This document shows, in pieces, positions 50,631 to 60,418 of a stretch of DNA of 64,000 nt. Origin of the DNA: Devosia epidermidihirudinis. GTDB lineage: Bacteria; Pseudomonadota; Alphaproteobacteria; Rhizobiales; Devosiaceae. The position numbers were made by a program, and so were the translations under genes. A model generated the notes under the pieces. It saw only the letters and a program-made list of their open reading frames with translations, did no database searches and had not been told where the DNA came from. Location of the stretch: assembly GCF_000971295.1 (NCBI RefSeq), contig NZ_LANJ01000001.1:1-64000 (forward strand). The letters are read 5' to 3'. Positions within the stretch are counted from its first letter, which is position 1. Each line of letters opens with the position of its first letter.

Positions 50631-51659
50631 ATGTTCATCGCCGCAAAACCGCAATATGACGACGATCCGCTGTTCCCGATCCGCATTGCCCTGATGCCGA
50701 TCATCGGCTTCGTGCTGGGCATGGCGCTGCGCTCGCCGATGGCGATGATCTATCCGACGCTGATGTTTTCGCTGCTGGCCGGCAACAGAAAGGCCTTCGA
50801 TCCGCGCAAGGTCTTTGCCGCACCCATTGTGTTCAGCGCGACGCTCTGGATTGTCTCAGGCATCGTCGTGGCGCTGCAAGGCGTGCCACTGGTGCTGATG
50901 GTGGTGATGTTTCTGATCTATTTCGGCGCGTTCTTCATGATTCAGAAGACCGGCAATCCGTTCGGCATGCTCATCGCCGTGGCCGGGGTGCTCACCTCGG
51001 TCATGGGGCTTGGCTCCTACCAGGCGATGGATTTTCTGCGCACCGAGATGTCGAAGGCCGCGATCCTGTCCGCGGTGGTGATTCCCCTGCTCTATGCGCT
51101 GTTGCCGCCCAAAACGAGCGAGCTCAATGTCGATGCCTATGTGCCATCCGACCCGGATGGTCGCGCCACGCGCGCGCTGATCCGTGCTGGCGTGCTCTTC
51201 GTCTTCTCGCTCTATCTTTATACGATCCTCGACTTCTCCAACATGTTCCTGGCCGTCGCGGCCATGTTCGTCATGGTGTTTTCGACCCGGGAGACGATGT
51301 GGGCGGAAGTCGGTCGGCGCCAGTTTTCAGTGCTGCTCGGCGGCGGGCTGGCCATGTGCATCCTGACCATGCTGACCATCTCCGGTCATCTGATCGTGCT
51401 GCTGTGCCTGATCTTCCTGGCCACGCTCTGGCTGGGCCACATGATGATGAATGGCAAGCTGGTCGCCCCGGCCTATCAGGACGCGGCCTCGGTCATGATC
51501 TCGCTGACGGGGAGCGCGCTTGCAACGTCGGAGCCGAGCTTCGCCTTCATTCAGCGCGCGGGCCTGACCATCATCGGCACGATTGTGGCGGGGCTAGCCG
51601 TTTCGGTGCTCGACCATATTCTCGTCAAGCGGCCCAGTCGGGAATTGCCCGCGCTCTGA
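50631..51659 (+). CDS. DUF2955/FUSC-type inner membrane transporter
   Basis: A 342-residue protein with about ten hydrophobic spans in two repeats, in the DUF2955/aromatic-acid exporter (AaeB-like) group. RIALMPIIGFVLGMALRSPM starts the first repeat and RALIRAGVLFVFSLYLYTIL the second. With the HlyD-like partner and MarR gene it forms an AaeAB-like efflux module. The substrate is unknown. No TolC gene is adjacent. Confidence 0.82.
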   Translation: MFIAAKPQYDDDPLFPIRIALMPIIGFVLGMALRSPMAMIYPTLMFSLLAGNRKAFDPRKVFAAPIVFSATLWIVSGIVVALQGVPLVLMVVMFLIYFGAFFMIQKTGNPFGMLIAVAGVLTSVMGLGSYQAMDFLRTEMSKAAILSAVVIPLLYALLPPKTSELNVDAYVPSDPDGRATRALIRAGVLFVFSLYLYTILDFSNMFLAVAAMFVMVFSTRETMWAEVGRRQFSVLLGGGLAMCILTMLTISGHLIVLLCLIFLATLWLGHMMMNGKLVAPAYQDAASVMISLTGSALATSEPSFAFIQRAGLTIIGTIVAGLAVSVLDHILVKRPSRELPAL

Positions 51660-51682
51660 TCGAGCGCGGGCGGACGTCGAGA

Positions 51683-52771
51683 TTATTTCCAGCTCACATA
51701 GTCCGGGGCGGTGCAGCCGAATGGCGCGCGGTCGTCACCGAAGCGCTGCTGCAGCTGATCGCAGCCCCATTCGTTCATCCCGGCAGGCAGGAGGTTGTTG
51801 ATCTCCATGCCGATGGAGTCGAACTGGCTGCCCGCGCTCGTGACATACCAGACCCAGTAACCGAGCACGCCGATCACCACCAAGGCGATGATCGCGACAA
51901 ACGCGAGCAGCCCGCGCAGTGGACGGATCTGCTTTTTTGGGGCCTCGGCGATAACTTCGCCCGCAAAGGGCGCGCCAATCGTTTCCAGCATGGCGCGACG
52001 CTCTTCGGTCGCCATGTCCAGCCGCTCCAGCCCCGCGTCGAGCAGGATCGGCAGAGCTGCATGTTCATGCTTGACGGCAACGCCAACCGGGGCGCCGTCG
52101 GCATTGCTGACGACCAGTGGCTCCTCATCGCGCGAGAGGTGCGTATGGTTCACGCGCCGGGATTTCGGGCCCTTGAGCGTATCGGCATAGCCCAGCATCA
52201 GCTTGCCAAAACGCGTCTTGTTATGGCTGACGAGCTCAACCGGCACCAGCGTCAGCGCGCCGGGACGACGGGCGCCGCCATTGCTGAGGTTGATCTGAAT
52301 ACCCTTGAACAGCAACAGGACAGCACCGCCGCCGACCAGCAGGAAGAACACGCCGAACACCGCCATGCGGTTCCACAGCATTTCGAGGCCCAGGCTCAGC
52401 GTGGCCAGCTCTGGCTTGTCGCCGGAGACCACCACATCCACCAGATAGTCGCCCGAATGGAAGTCGACAAAAGCGAATGACACGTTGCTGTCGTAACCCT
52501 CGCCCTCATAATTGTAGACCAGATGGACCTCGCAATCGGTCAGTCCGCGGCGGGTCTTGCACTCGCCGTCGATGGTGGTGGCGTCTTCGATGATCACGGG
52601 GTTCTGGCTGATTTCGTAGTCGCGCCAGATGCCGGGCGCCTGCCAGACGAATAGCCAGGTCGCCAGCGCCGCGAGGATCACGGACATGGCGATGTTCCAC
52701 CATCCCTGCGCCAACGTGTCCTGGGTCACGGCCAGCGGACGCGATGGCAGCCTAATATCTTGAAATGTCAT
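51683..52771 (-). CDS. Hypothetical three-span membrane protein (362 aa), possibly DUF3592-like
   Basis: Not firmly recognised. Predicted spans are near residues 26-46, 137-157 and 283-307. The first extracytoplasmic domain holds a Cys pair (GECKTRRGLTDCEVHLVYNY), and its beta pattern recalls DUF3592. A cytoplasmic domain of about 120 residues follows. The C-terminal extracytoplasmic tail has another Cys pair (EWGCDQL and PFGCTAP). Paired cysteines on the outer side suggest disulfides. It stands alone, convergent with the efflux operon. Confidence 0.7.
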   Translation of the reverse strand: MTFQDIRLPSRPLAVTQDTLAQGWWNIAMSVILAALATWLFVWQAPGIWRDYEISQNPVIIEDATTIDGECKTRRGLTDCEVHLVYNYEGEGYDSNVSFAFVDFHSGDYLVDVVVSGDKPELATLSLGLEMLWNRMAVFGVFFLLVGGGAVLLLFKGIQINLSNGGARRPGALTLVPVELVSHNKTRFGKLMLGYADTLKGPKSRRVNHTHLSRDEEPLVVSNADGAPVGVAVKHEHAALPILLDAGLERLDMATEERRAMLETIGAPFAGEVIAEAPKKQIRPLRGLLAFVAIIALVVIGVLGYWVWYVTSAGSQFDSIGMEINNLLPAGMNEWGCDQLQQRFGDDRAPFGCTAPDYVSWK

Positions 52772-52903
52772 GCTTAGCTCGACGAACGAAAGAGAAATTA
52801 CTTCTAAGAATTTTGCCCATCTAGCAGCGGATCGTGGATTTGGAAATGTGGGGAGAGCAACACTCCCTCCCCAGAAAGCCCCTACTATCAGTAATTTGGC
52901 GGT

Positions 52904-53881
52904 TTATTCGCCAGTGGTGGCCTTTTGCAACAATGGCAGCATGACGTCGAGCGCCCATGCTGTGCTGAGCGGCGACGGATAGCCCACCGCCGATGCCACA
53001 TTGGCCGGAACCACGGCATAATGACCGGCCTTCACAGCCTGCAACCGCACGAAAAGCGGATCGGCTTCAAGCTCAGCCTGGCTGATCGCTGCATCGCCTT
53101 CGAACGGGAACGCAAACAGCAACACATCGGCATCAAACAGGTCCATCCGCTCGTGGCTGACCGCCGAGCTCTCTGCCGAGAACTGCGACGCCGTTTCGGG
53201 CAACACGAAGCCAAGCAGATTGAAGAAAGTGGTCGAGGTGTCGCCCGCCACCGACATGTAGGTCAGCTGATCAGGGTGCACGACGCCGTAGGTGATGGTC
53301 TTGCCGGCAAAGGCGGGGTTGGCGGCGGAAGCAGTCGCAAACTTGCTTTCGATCTCGGCGATCACCGCTTCGCCCTTGGCTTCCAGTCCCAATGCCTTGG
53401 CGGCGGTGCGGGTCTTGTCCTGCCAGGTCGGCGCGTCCTCGTTCGCCCCTTCATAGGCTACGACCGGGGCAATCGCGGACAGGCGATCATAGTCGGTATC
53501 GAGCGACCACGCGCCCGTCGCCAGGATCAGATCGGGGTCCACCGCCAAAATGGTCTCGAAAGGCACGCCCGACATCAGCGAGAAGAACTCGACAGGTTCG
53601 CCCTGCCAATTGGCAATGTAACTTTCATGATAGGGCGAGGTTGTCGCGCCATCGTAACCGGCATTGGCCGAAGCGATCGGCTCAAGCCCCAGCGCAAGCG
53701 CGATATCAAAATCGATATCGCTGAGAGCGACGATCCGCTTGGGCATCGCCGGAATTTCCGTCGTGCCGAAGGCATGCTCGAGGGTACGGGGAAATTCCTG
53801 CGCAAAAGCCAGGCCCGGCAGGGCCATACCGGCGAGCAGGCTCGCCACCACGGCGCGGCGGTGCATTGTAAACTGTGCCAT
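52904..53881 (-). CDS. Iron-siderophore ABC transporter substrate-binding protein (FepB/FhuD-like)
   Basis: A 325-residue periplasmic protein of the Peripla_BP_2 (helical backbone) family. A twin-arginine-like leader (MHRRAVVASLLAGMALPG, cleavage near AFAQE). The core starts EIPAMPKRIVALSDIDFDIALALG and contains VDPDLILATGAWS, typical of ferric-siderophore binders. Third gene of the iron cluster, 17 bases after the SIP fusion gene. No permease or ATPase is adjacent. Confidence 0.88.
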   Translation of the reverse strand: MAQFTMHRRAVVASLLAGMALPGLAFAQEFPRTLEHAFGTTEIPAMPKRIVALSDIDFDIALALGLEPIASANAGYDGATTSPYHESYIANWQGEPVEFFSLMSGVPFETILAVDPDLILATGAWSLDTDYDRLSAIAPVVAYEGANEDAPTWQDKTRTAAKALGLEAKGEAVIAEIESKFATASAANPAFAGKTITYGVVHPDQLTYMSVAGDTSTTFFNLLGFVLPETASQFSAESSAVSHERMDLFDADVLLFAFPFEGDAAISQAELEADPLFVRLQAVKAGHYAVVPANVASAVGYPSPLSTAWALDVMLPLLQKATTGE

Positions 53882-53898
53882 TTTCAGTCCTTGTCGAT

Positions 53899-55659
53899 TT
53901 AGATTTTGGCGAACTCGAACAGCCCATAGCCATCCGGAAGGGCGACGCGGCGCACGAGCGCAAGGCCCGCCTGTCCCGCCAGCGGCAGGATCGCGTCATG
54001 CGGGCGCAGCTGCCCGAAGGAGAGCTGCAGAGTCAGCAACCACTGCGGATCGCCTGGAACCTCAGGCTCAAGTACAAAGAGCCTGCTGTCGGCACCCATC
54101 GCCACCTGAACCGCAGAGAGTTCTGCAATGACATCTTCGTCCGACAACCGCCCCAGAACGCCGCCGAGCAAATATGCGTCGGCGCCCACGGGGAGCGGCG
54201 TTTCCTTGCCCTGCCCCAGAACTGTTACGCGCTCGGTCTTGCCGGCTTCGGCGAATGCTTCGCGCGCCAGATCGCTAACGTTTGGCAGATCGACAAGCGT
54301 GCCCACCACATCCTTGTACCGCTCCAGCACTTCATTGAGGAAGGCCCCCTCCCCACCGCGCACGTCCACAACATGTGCACCCGGCCCGAACGACATCTGT
54401 TTGGCTGCGTCTTCGGCGGCATCCTCAAGCATATGGCCGTGCTCATCCGCGAACGTCGCCGCCAGCGCATCGGAGACGGCGTCGTCGCCGTAGCTGCGGC
54501 CATGCGCGCGGGCATAGCCATCCCCGCCTGCCAACGCCTCGATCAAACCGAACCAGGCGAGATCGACACGTCCCGGCGCCGCGTTGACGTCGAGATGCTC
54601 GCGGGTATGGTCGTCCTCGCGCAAGATCAGTCCCAGAGGACCGAGCTCGATTGCCTCTGGCCGCCCGGCTAGAACGGCCTTGTCGATCAGAATGGGCACC
54701 AGCGGCGCAAGATAGGTCATGTCGCAACCACTGGCCTCGGCCAGCGCCGGTACCGTAGTCGCACCCGCTGACACATGCTCGGCGAGTCTATAGGTCGCCG
54801 CCGCCCGCAATGCGAACGGCCCGGCCAGATCGGCCAACGCATCGAGCCGCGCATAGGCCCGCATTTCCATGGCTTCATCGACACCATGGTGCCAATAGGC
54901 GGCCAGATCGACCTGCGACTTCGCAAACCCACGCTCTTCCACCAGATGAGCACGCAACAGTCTGATCGCCTCACGCTCGCCAGCGCCCCATACGAAACCC
55001 AGCCCCTCCGGCAAAGTCTCTGCGGCAACAAGATTACGCAGCGTTTCGGGCCGTGCGGGGTCGTGATGATGCCAGCTCACTTCGGCGCGCGTCTGTGTGG
55101 GCAGCTCGATACGCGCCGCCGCCTCTTCATAAAGGATGATCGCCCGCACCTGCACGCCGTCCGGCAGCATCTCCAGCCAGTTGCCAATGGCCGGCAGGGC
55201 AGTCTCGTCGCCAACCACCAGATACCAGTCGGCATGGGGCAGGATCATCGAGGCCTTGGGGCCAGCAAAGAACAGCGTGTCGCCCACCTTGGCGGAGGCT
55301 GCCCAGGTGCCCGCTACGCCATGCCCATGCAACACGAACTCGAAGTCGCAAGTCCCTGCCGCCGGGTCAAAGCTGCGGGGAGTGTATTCCCGCGATGTCG
55401 GGCGCGGATCGCTGGGCCAGTTGAGGTGACCATCAGCCTGCGTCGGCAGGGTCAGAACGCCGGTTTCCGGATGGGGAAAGAACATTTTGACATGATCATC
55501 CGGACCTTCGCTGGCGAAAGGCGGAATATCGTATCCATTGGCGTGAAATGCCGCCATTTGCTGACCACCAAAGGTAATCCGGCGCAGGCGGGGCGACACG
55601 TCCCGAATGGCAACCACTTCAAGCTCGCGCAGTGAAATGGGAAAACGCTTGCTGACCAT
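53899..55659 (-). CDS. Siderophore-interacting protein fused to a degenerate O-methyltransferase domain
   Basis: A 586-residue fusion. Residues 1-250 are a ferric-siderophore reductase of the SIP/ViuB family: FAD-binding barrel with TSREYTPRSFDP near 88-99, then the NAD(P)H-like half with WYLVVGDETALPAIGNWLEM and FVWGAGEREAIR. From about 265 there is a plant-type O-methyltransferase fold: a dimerisation helix bundle, the SAM loop VVDVRGGEGAFL (Asp432) and VDLPNV. The SAM loop has Arg for the first Gly, and the catalytic His of the LHDW motif is Gly503 (VLGRLSDED). The methyltransferase half is therefore probably not a working enzyme. It frees iron from imported siderophores in the cytoplasm. 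Confidence 0.85.
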   Translation of the reverse strand: MVSKRFPISLRELEVVAIRDVSPRLRRITFGGQQMAAFHANGYDIPPFASEGPDDHVKMFFPHPETGVLTLPTQADGHLNWPSDPRPTSREYTPRSFDPAAGTCDFEFVLHGHGVAGTWAASAKVGDTLFFAGPKASMILPHADWYLVVGDETALPAIGNWLEMLPDGVQVRAIILYEEAAARIELPTQTRAEVSWHHHDPARPETLRNLVAAETLPEGLGFVWGAGEREAIRLLRAHLVEERGFAKSQVDLAAYWHHGVDEAMEMRAYARLDALADLAGPFALRAAATYRLAEHVSAGATTVPALAEASGCDMTYLAPLVPILIDKAVLAGRPEAIELGPLGLILREDDHTREHLDVNAAPGRVDLAWFGLIEALAGGDGYARAHGRSYGDDAVSDALAATFADEHGHMLEDAAEDAAKQMSFGPGAHVVDVRGGEGAFLNEVLERYKDVVGTLVDLPNVSDLAREAFAEAGKTERVTVLGQGKETPLPVGADAYLLGGVLGRLSDEDVIAELSAVQVAMGADSRLFVLEPEVPGDPQWLLTLQLSFGQLRPHDAILPLAGQAGLALVRRVALPDGYGLFEFAKI

Positions 55660-55667
55660 GATCCGGC

Positions 55668-56621
55668 TCAGTTCGCGGCTTGGTCGAGCTGGGTCAGCGC
55701 GGCCACATAATTATCAAGCGTAGCGTTGGCATCGCCGAAACTGGCAATAGTCAGCTTGCCAAGCGGGAATTCCGTGCCACCCGCAACGGCTTTCAGAGCG
55801 GTGTAGTTGGGGAGCTCGCGCGTCTGCTGCGTGTCCCCGATGGGCGAAAGATCGAGATTGGTCGCGTAGAGCACGAGCCCCGCATCCCCCAAAACCGTGC
55901 CGATGTCCTCATTGCTGATCTCGACCTCTTCACCATCATCGCTGGCCATAGCCTCGATCCCGGGCGCATAGAGCGCCCCGGCGGGCACCAGAATATTGCC
56001 GGTCATGGTGTTGGACGGATAGACGCTGACATAGCCAAACTCCCAAACCGCCCAGACGGCGAGCGGATTGGCTTTGGCGATGGCGCCGTATTGCTCGGCG
56101 ATATTCGCCTGGCGCTTGGCGAACTCAGCCTCCAGCCCCTCGTAGATCTCGACCTTATCGACGGCGTCGGCGATCTGGCGCACACGGTTCTGCCACTGCG
56201 CGCGATCGGCGCCGCCAATGCCGACCAGCACGACGGGTGCAATCTGGCGCAGCCGCTCGATGCGGGCTTCGTCGGCCGTGTTGATCTCAAAGATCAGGTC
56301 CGGGGCAAGTTCCACGATCTGCTCGTAGTTCAGCTCACCGCCACCGACATCGATGGTCGGAATGTCGGCAATCTGGCTCCACACCTCAGGCAGCACATTG
56401 GTTGACGCCACCGTGCCGCGCCCGACCGGCACCACGCCCAGATCCAGCAATGGCTGCGTCGCGATATTGTGGGTGGTGATGATGCGCTCTGGGTTAGCGG
56501 GGATTTCCACGTCACCGAAGCTGGTTGAGAGCACCCGCGTCTCGGCCATGGCAGGCAGCGCCACAGAGGCCAGACAGATCATGGTGAAGGCAGCGAACAT
56601 TCGGCGACAGATGACGGGCAT
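55668..56621 (-). CDS. Iron-siderophore ABC transporter substrate-binding protein
   Basis: A 317-residue Peripla_BP_2 protein with a signal peptide (residues 1-26, ending LPAMAE). FGDVEIPANPERIITTHNIA and ELAPDLIFEINTADE follow the family pattern. It is clearly different in sequence from the second binding protein at 52904-53881. GGAG lies 5 bases before the ATG. First gene of the iron cluster; an IRO-box-like dyad lies 141 bases upstream. Confidence 0.88.
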   Translation of the reverse strand: MPVICRRMFAAFTMICLASVALPAMAETRVLSTSFGDVEIPANPERIITTHNIATQPLLDLGVVPVGRGTVASTNVLPEVWSQIADIPTIDVGGGELNYEQIVELAPDLIFEINTADEARIERLRQIAPVVLVGIGGADRAQWQNRVRQIADAVDKVEIYEGLEAEFAKRQANIAEQYGAIAKANPLAVWAVWEFGYVSVYPSNTMTGNILVPAGALYAPGIEAMASDDGEEVEISNEDIGTVLGDAGLVLYATNLDLSPIGDTQQTRELPNYTALKAVAGGTEFPLGKLTIASFGDANATLDNYVAALTQLDQAAN

Positions 56622-56761
56622 GGTGGCTCCAGGATGTGTACGAGTTCAGGAAAGTGTGGCTCGTCCGGAGACGGATCGACCGCCCCACGGTCGCGAAATC
56701 TGGCCGGTCCCCGCCACCGGGCAGGCCAATCCTTGTGTCCAACCCGTGTTGCACTTTTAAT

Positions 56762-56778
56762 ATGATAGTTCAAGTCAT
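56762..56778. promoter_or_regulatory. IRO-box-like dyad (possible RirA site) upstream of the iron cluster
   Basis: ATGATAGTTCAAGTCAT fits TGA-N9-TCA, the iron-responsive operator recognised by RirA in rhizobia, extended to ATGA/TCAT. It lies in a clearly AT-rich patch in the otherwise empty 328-base divergent gap 56622-56949 before rsgA. I see no other signal in that gap. Confidence 0.5.
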
Positions 56779-56949
56779 AATAATTATGGCGCAACCACCA
56801 CGAATTGCGCCGTGCAAGGGGCCAGAGATGCGCAATTGGCTTGCATTCCGGCGCTTCCGCGACCAGAAGCGTTGCACCATCCCCCAACCCGCGCAGCTGA
56901 AACGGCAGGACATGGCAATCGATAAACTGGTGCGGGGCTCCGAGGCCCC

Positions 56950-57981
56950 TTGGACAGCGTCCGACCTGAGCGTCTGCCGTTGAGCGCGGTCGCAGCAGAC
57001 CGTTTGATCGACCTCGGCTGGTCAGCTTTTTTCAGTGATCAGGTCGCCGCCGATGAGGCGGACCTCGTCCCCGTCCGCATCACCTCAGTGCATCGCGCGC
57101 GCCTCAGTGGCATGACCGCTGCGGGCCCGGTTGAACTCACCCTGCCCCCGCATACCGTCACCGGCGACTACGCCGTGGGCGACTGGGTTCTCGCTGACCC
57201 CGAGATGTGGCTGTTGCGCCGCCTGCTCGACCGCAAAACGGTGCTGGCGCGCCGGGTTGGTGATGGCAGCATCCAGCTTTCTGGCTCCAATATCGACACC
57301 CTGTTCATCGTCACCTCCTGCAATGCCGACTTCAACATTGCCCGGCTCGAACGCTATCTGGCTTTTGCCAATCAGGCGGGCACGCAGCCAGTCGTGGTGC
57401 TGACCAAAGCGGACACCGCCGAAGATGCAAACACCTTCCGCGATGCCGCCCTCAAGCTGCAGCGCGACTTGACCGTCCTCATCACAGACCCACGCCAGCA
57501 CGATGCAGCGGAGGTTTTGCGGCCATGGTGCGGCTCCGGCCAAACCGTGTCTCTGGTGGGTTCTTCGGGCGTCGGCAAGTCAACGCTGGTCAATACGCTG
57601 TCTGGCCCCGGCCTCGCACCGCAGCTGACCGGCGGCATCCGCGAGCAGGACGCCAAAGGGCGGCACACCACCACAGCCCGCTCGCTCCATCCCATCGCCA
57701 ATGGCGGCTGGGTCATGGATACGCCCGGCATCCGCACACTGCACATCAGCGAGATGGCCGAGGGCCTCGACGAGGTGTTCAGCGAGATTTCCGGTCTCAC
57801 CTGCAAGTTCCGCGACTGCACGCACGAACACGAGCCGGGCTGCGCCGTGCGCGCGGCGATTGCCGATGGCTCGCTCGATCCAGAGCGACTGGCGCGCTGG
57901 CGCAAACTGCAGGAAGAAAATGCGGCGGCCAGCCAGTCCCGGGAGAATGGCTCCGGCCGCCCCGGCAGACGCGGGCGCTAG
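56950..57981 (+). CDS. rsgA: Ribosome small-subunit-dependent GTPase RsgA
   Basis: A 343-residue circularly permuted GTPase that helps mature the 30S subunit. An N-terminal OB-fold; then the permuted G motifs: VLTKAD (G4, near residue 150), [12 protein letters not shown] (G1, near 200), the RHTTT G2 and DTPGIR G3. The C-terminal zinc site has [14 protein letters not shown]. The start is uncertain: TTG at 56950 or TTG at 56980, with no ATG in frame. It ends in a 4-base overlap with the convergent chemoreceptor gene. Confidence 0.9.
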   Translation: MDSVRPERLPLSAVAADRLIDLGWSAFFSDQVAADEADLVPVRITSVHRARLSGMTAAGPVELTLPPHTVTGDYAVGDWVLADPEMWLLRRLLDRKTVLARRVGDGSIQLSGSNIDTLFIVTSCNADFNIARLERYLAFANQAGTQPVVVLTKADTAEDANTFRDAALKLQRDLTVLITDPRQHDAAEVLRPWCGSGQTVSLVGSSGVGKSTLVNTLSGPGLAPQLTGGIREQDAKGRHTTTARSLHPIANGGWVMDTPGIRTLHISEMAEGLDEVFSEISGLTCKFRDCTHEHEPGCAVRAAIADGSLDPERLARWRKLQEENAAASQSRENGSGRPGRRGR

Positions 57982-60215
57982 GCCGCGCGGCCGCCCATCA
58001 GTTTGCGCAATTCGCCAACCGGCGTCGCCCGCTGCACGTTGAACACCTTGACCACGTCATCGAGCTCGGCCGCCTGACGTTCGGTCTGCTCGATGGCCGC
58101 ATTGAGTTCCTCGACCAGCGCGGCATTTCGCTGGGTCATTTCATCGAGCGCACTGATGGAGCGGCCAGCCAACTGGATTTCATCGGCCTGCAAACTGCTC
58201 GCGGTAGCAATCTGGGTCAGCAACGCGCTATTCTCGCTCACAGCAGCATGAACATTGCCCAGACTTTCCGTGGCAGCGGCGACGAGGCGGCTGCCGTTTT
58301 TCACTTCTCGCGCGCTGGCCTCGATCAGGGCCTTCACATCGCCCGAGGCGCTGGCGGCCGATTGCGCCAGGCGACGCACTTCCACCGCCACCACCGCAAA
58401 GCCCCTACCCGCCTCGCCAGCCCGCGCCGCCTCCACTGAGGCATTGAGCGCCAGCAGGTTGGTCTGGAAGGCGATGTCGTCGATCATCCGGATAATGCTG
58501 GAAATCTGCGACGAGGCATCGGTGATGGCCTGCATGGCGGCATTGGCCTCAACCATCACCGAGCGACCGGCAGACGCGGTCTGGGCCACGGCGCTGGCAT
58601 TGATATTGGCATCATGGGCCTTGGCGGCGTTCTCTTCGACGCTGCGCGCCACCTGCTGCATGGCGGTTGCGGTTTCATCCACCGCCAGCGCCTGCCGCGT
58701 GGTGCGTTCAGCCAGATCATTGGCGCCGGAGAGGATTTCCTCGGTCGCGCTCTTGAGCGAGTGAGAGGTCCCCCGCAGGTCCTGCATGATTTCGGACAGA
58801 CGGCTGGCGACGCCATTGGTGCTCTGCTTGAGGTCGGCAAAGGCTCCCTCATAGTCGCCATTGACCCGATGGGTCAGATCGGCTGCGGCCAGCGCCGCCA
58901 GCACGGATGAGGTCTCGGCCAGACCGCGTTCCATGGTTTCGATCAGCCGGTTGATGCTCCCCGCGACCTGCACGAGATCGTCCATGACGAACTCGCCCGT
59001 CAGACGCACGCTGAAATCGCCATTGGCCGCGCTTTCGGCAAGGTGGGCCAGCGCAATCTGAAACCGATCCAGCTCGGCCTGACGGGTGCGTTCGGCGGCC
59101 ACTTCGATGGCCTTGGCTTCCTGCTCGGCCTGCAAGGCAATGCCGTTGGCACCGAACACTTCCAGCGCCCGCGCAATGCGTCCCAGCTCATTGCTCGCCC
59201 CCGCCTGCGGCAGCGCGACCGAGAAATCACCAGCAGCCAGCTGATCGGTTGCCGTTGCCAGCATGCGGATGGTGCGCGACAGCCAGCCGGCCACGGCAAT
59301 TGCCAGTGCCAACCCGATGGCCAGCGAGACCACGCCCGTCACCAGAACCCAGGCCTGTACGGCCCGTGCATTTGCCGTAGCGCTCGCTTCACTGGCCATC
59401 TGCGCCAGCTGATTGCTGTCCAGCTCGGCGCCAAAGGCCTCGACCATGGCCTGTTCCAGCGCGACAATGTCCTGCCCGATCGACACGCGCTCCTGCAGCT
59501 TGCCAAACACGCCGCGCGCGCTGACCTCATAGGCGTCCAGCGCCAAAAGAACGGAGTCCACGCCCGCCAGGTCATCTGGACGATAGAATGTGCCGCGCAA
59601 GTCGCCCAGCGCCGTGCGCGTAGCATCCGCCATGCCCACGGCGCTCGTCAGGGCTGTCTCAACCGGATTGTCCACCAGTTGGGCTACCATCAGCCGCAAT
59701 TGCAGCAGGTTCTGCATAGCCAAGCCCGCAAGCGCGGCCGCCTTGGCATTGAGATTAGCCGATTGCGATGCGTGATCGATCATGGCGCTGAGCGTTGCCG
59801 TCGCCGCCAGCCCCGCACCATCGAGCCCGGCCAGTTGCAGCGCCACTTCATGATCAAGGGCAATGATCGCTTCGGCGCGCTGACGATAGGAACTGATCAT
59901 GCCATCCATCCCCGTCCCCACATCGGCAGCAGCAGCCGTGCCTTCGAGATTGGACAGGCCCTGCACCAGGGCCGCGACGGCACTGTCCTGCGGGTGCGCC
60001 GAATAGGTGCTGAGGGCCAGTCGTGCGCTGGTCAGCGCCGATGTCAGGCTGCGCACGCGCATCGCGTCCTGGGTTGAGGCCCTGAAGCCATCGAGCGTGC
60101 CAGACAGGGTTTGCACCCCCGACACAGCCAGCCCCGTCACCAGCACGAGCAGCACGATGATGACGGCGAAAGACGCATAAATGCGGCCGGCGATCGACAG
60201 GCGCGCAAAAGTCAT
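57978..60215 (-). CDS. Methyl-accepting chemotaxis protein
   Basis: A 745-residue receptor. The first span is near residues 12-32, a helical periplasmic sensor of about 260 residues (helical-bundle type), a second span near 295-318, then a HAMP region and an additional HAMP-like stretch up to about residue 450. The signalling hairpin tip is [20 protein letters not shown] plus [20 protein letters not shown], near residues 570-610. There is no C-terminal pentapeptide. The ligand is unknown; no other chemotaxis gene is nearby. Confidence 0.9.
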   Translation of the reverse strand: MTFARLSIAGRIYASFAVIIVLLVLVTGLAVSGVQTLSGTLDGFRASTQDAMRVRSLTSALTSARLALSTYSAHPQDSAVAALVQGLSNLEGTAAAADVGTGMDGMISSYRQRAEAIIALDHEVALQLAGLDGAGLAATATLSAMIDHASQSANLNAKAAALAGLAMQNLLQLRLMVAQLVDNPVETALTSAVGMADATRTALGDLRGTFYRPDDLAGVDSVLLALDAYEVSARGVFGKLQERVSIGQDIVALEQAMVEAFGAELDSNQLAQMASEASATANARAVQAWVLVTGVVSLAIGLALAIAVAGWLSRTIRMLATATDQLAAGDFSVALPQAGASNELGRIARALEVFGANGIALQAEQEAKAIEVAAERTRQAELDRFQIALAHLAESAANGDFSVRLTGEFVMDDLVQVAGSINRLIETMERGLAETSSVLAALAAADLTHRVNGDYEGAFADLKQSTNGVASRLSEIMQDLRGTSHSLKSATEEILSGANDLAERTTRQALAVDETATAMQQVARSVEENAAKAHDANINASAVAQTASAGRSVMVEANAAMQAITDASSQISSIIRMIDDIAFQTNLLALNASVEAARAGEAGRGFAVVAVEVRRLAQSAASASGDVKALIEASAREVKNGSRLVAAATESLGNVHAAVSENSALLTQIATASSLQADEIQLAGRSISALDEMTQRNAALVEELNAAIEQTERQAAELDDVVKVFNVQRATPVGELRKLMGGRAA

Positions 60216-60380
60216 GGCTTACCCCCCAGGTAAAGTCAGCACGCGGATAGGTTGGCTTCGTAAAGACTGGGTCAATGCGATCGTCACACGACCGTCACAA
60301 ACCGCCCAGAGCCCAGTAAGGCCGGGCTTCGGCGAGAAAATGAATTTTTGATGTCGGCGGCCTGCGTGTGCCTTGGCAGC

Positions 60381-60411
60381 AAAAAAGCGGGGCAGGAACG
60401 AACCTGCCCCG
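60381..60411 (-). terminator. Rho-independent terminator of the phn operon
   Basis: On the minus strand CGGGGCAGG-TTCGTT-CCTGCCCCG (9-base perfect stem) is followed by CTTTTTT. It begins 8 bases after the stop of the second phnE. Confidence 0.9.
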
Positions 60412-60418
60412 TTTTGTT

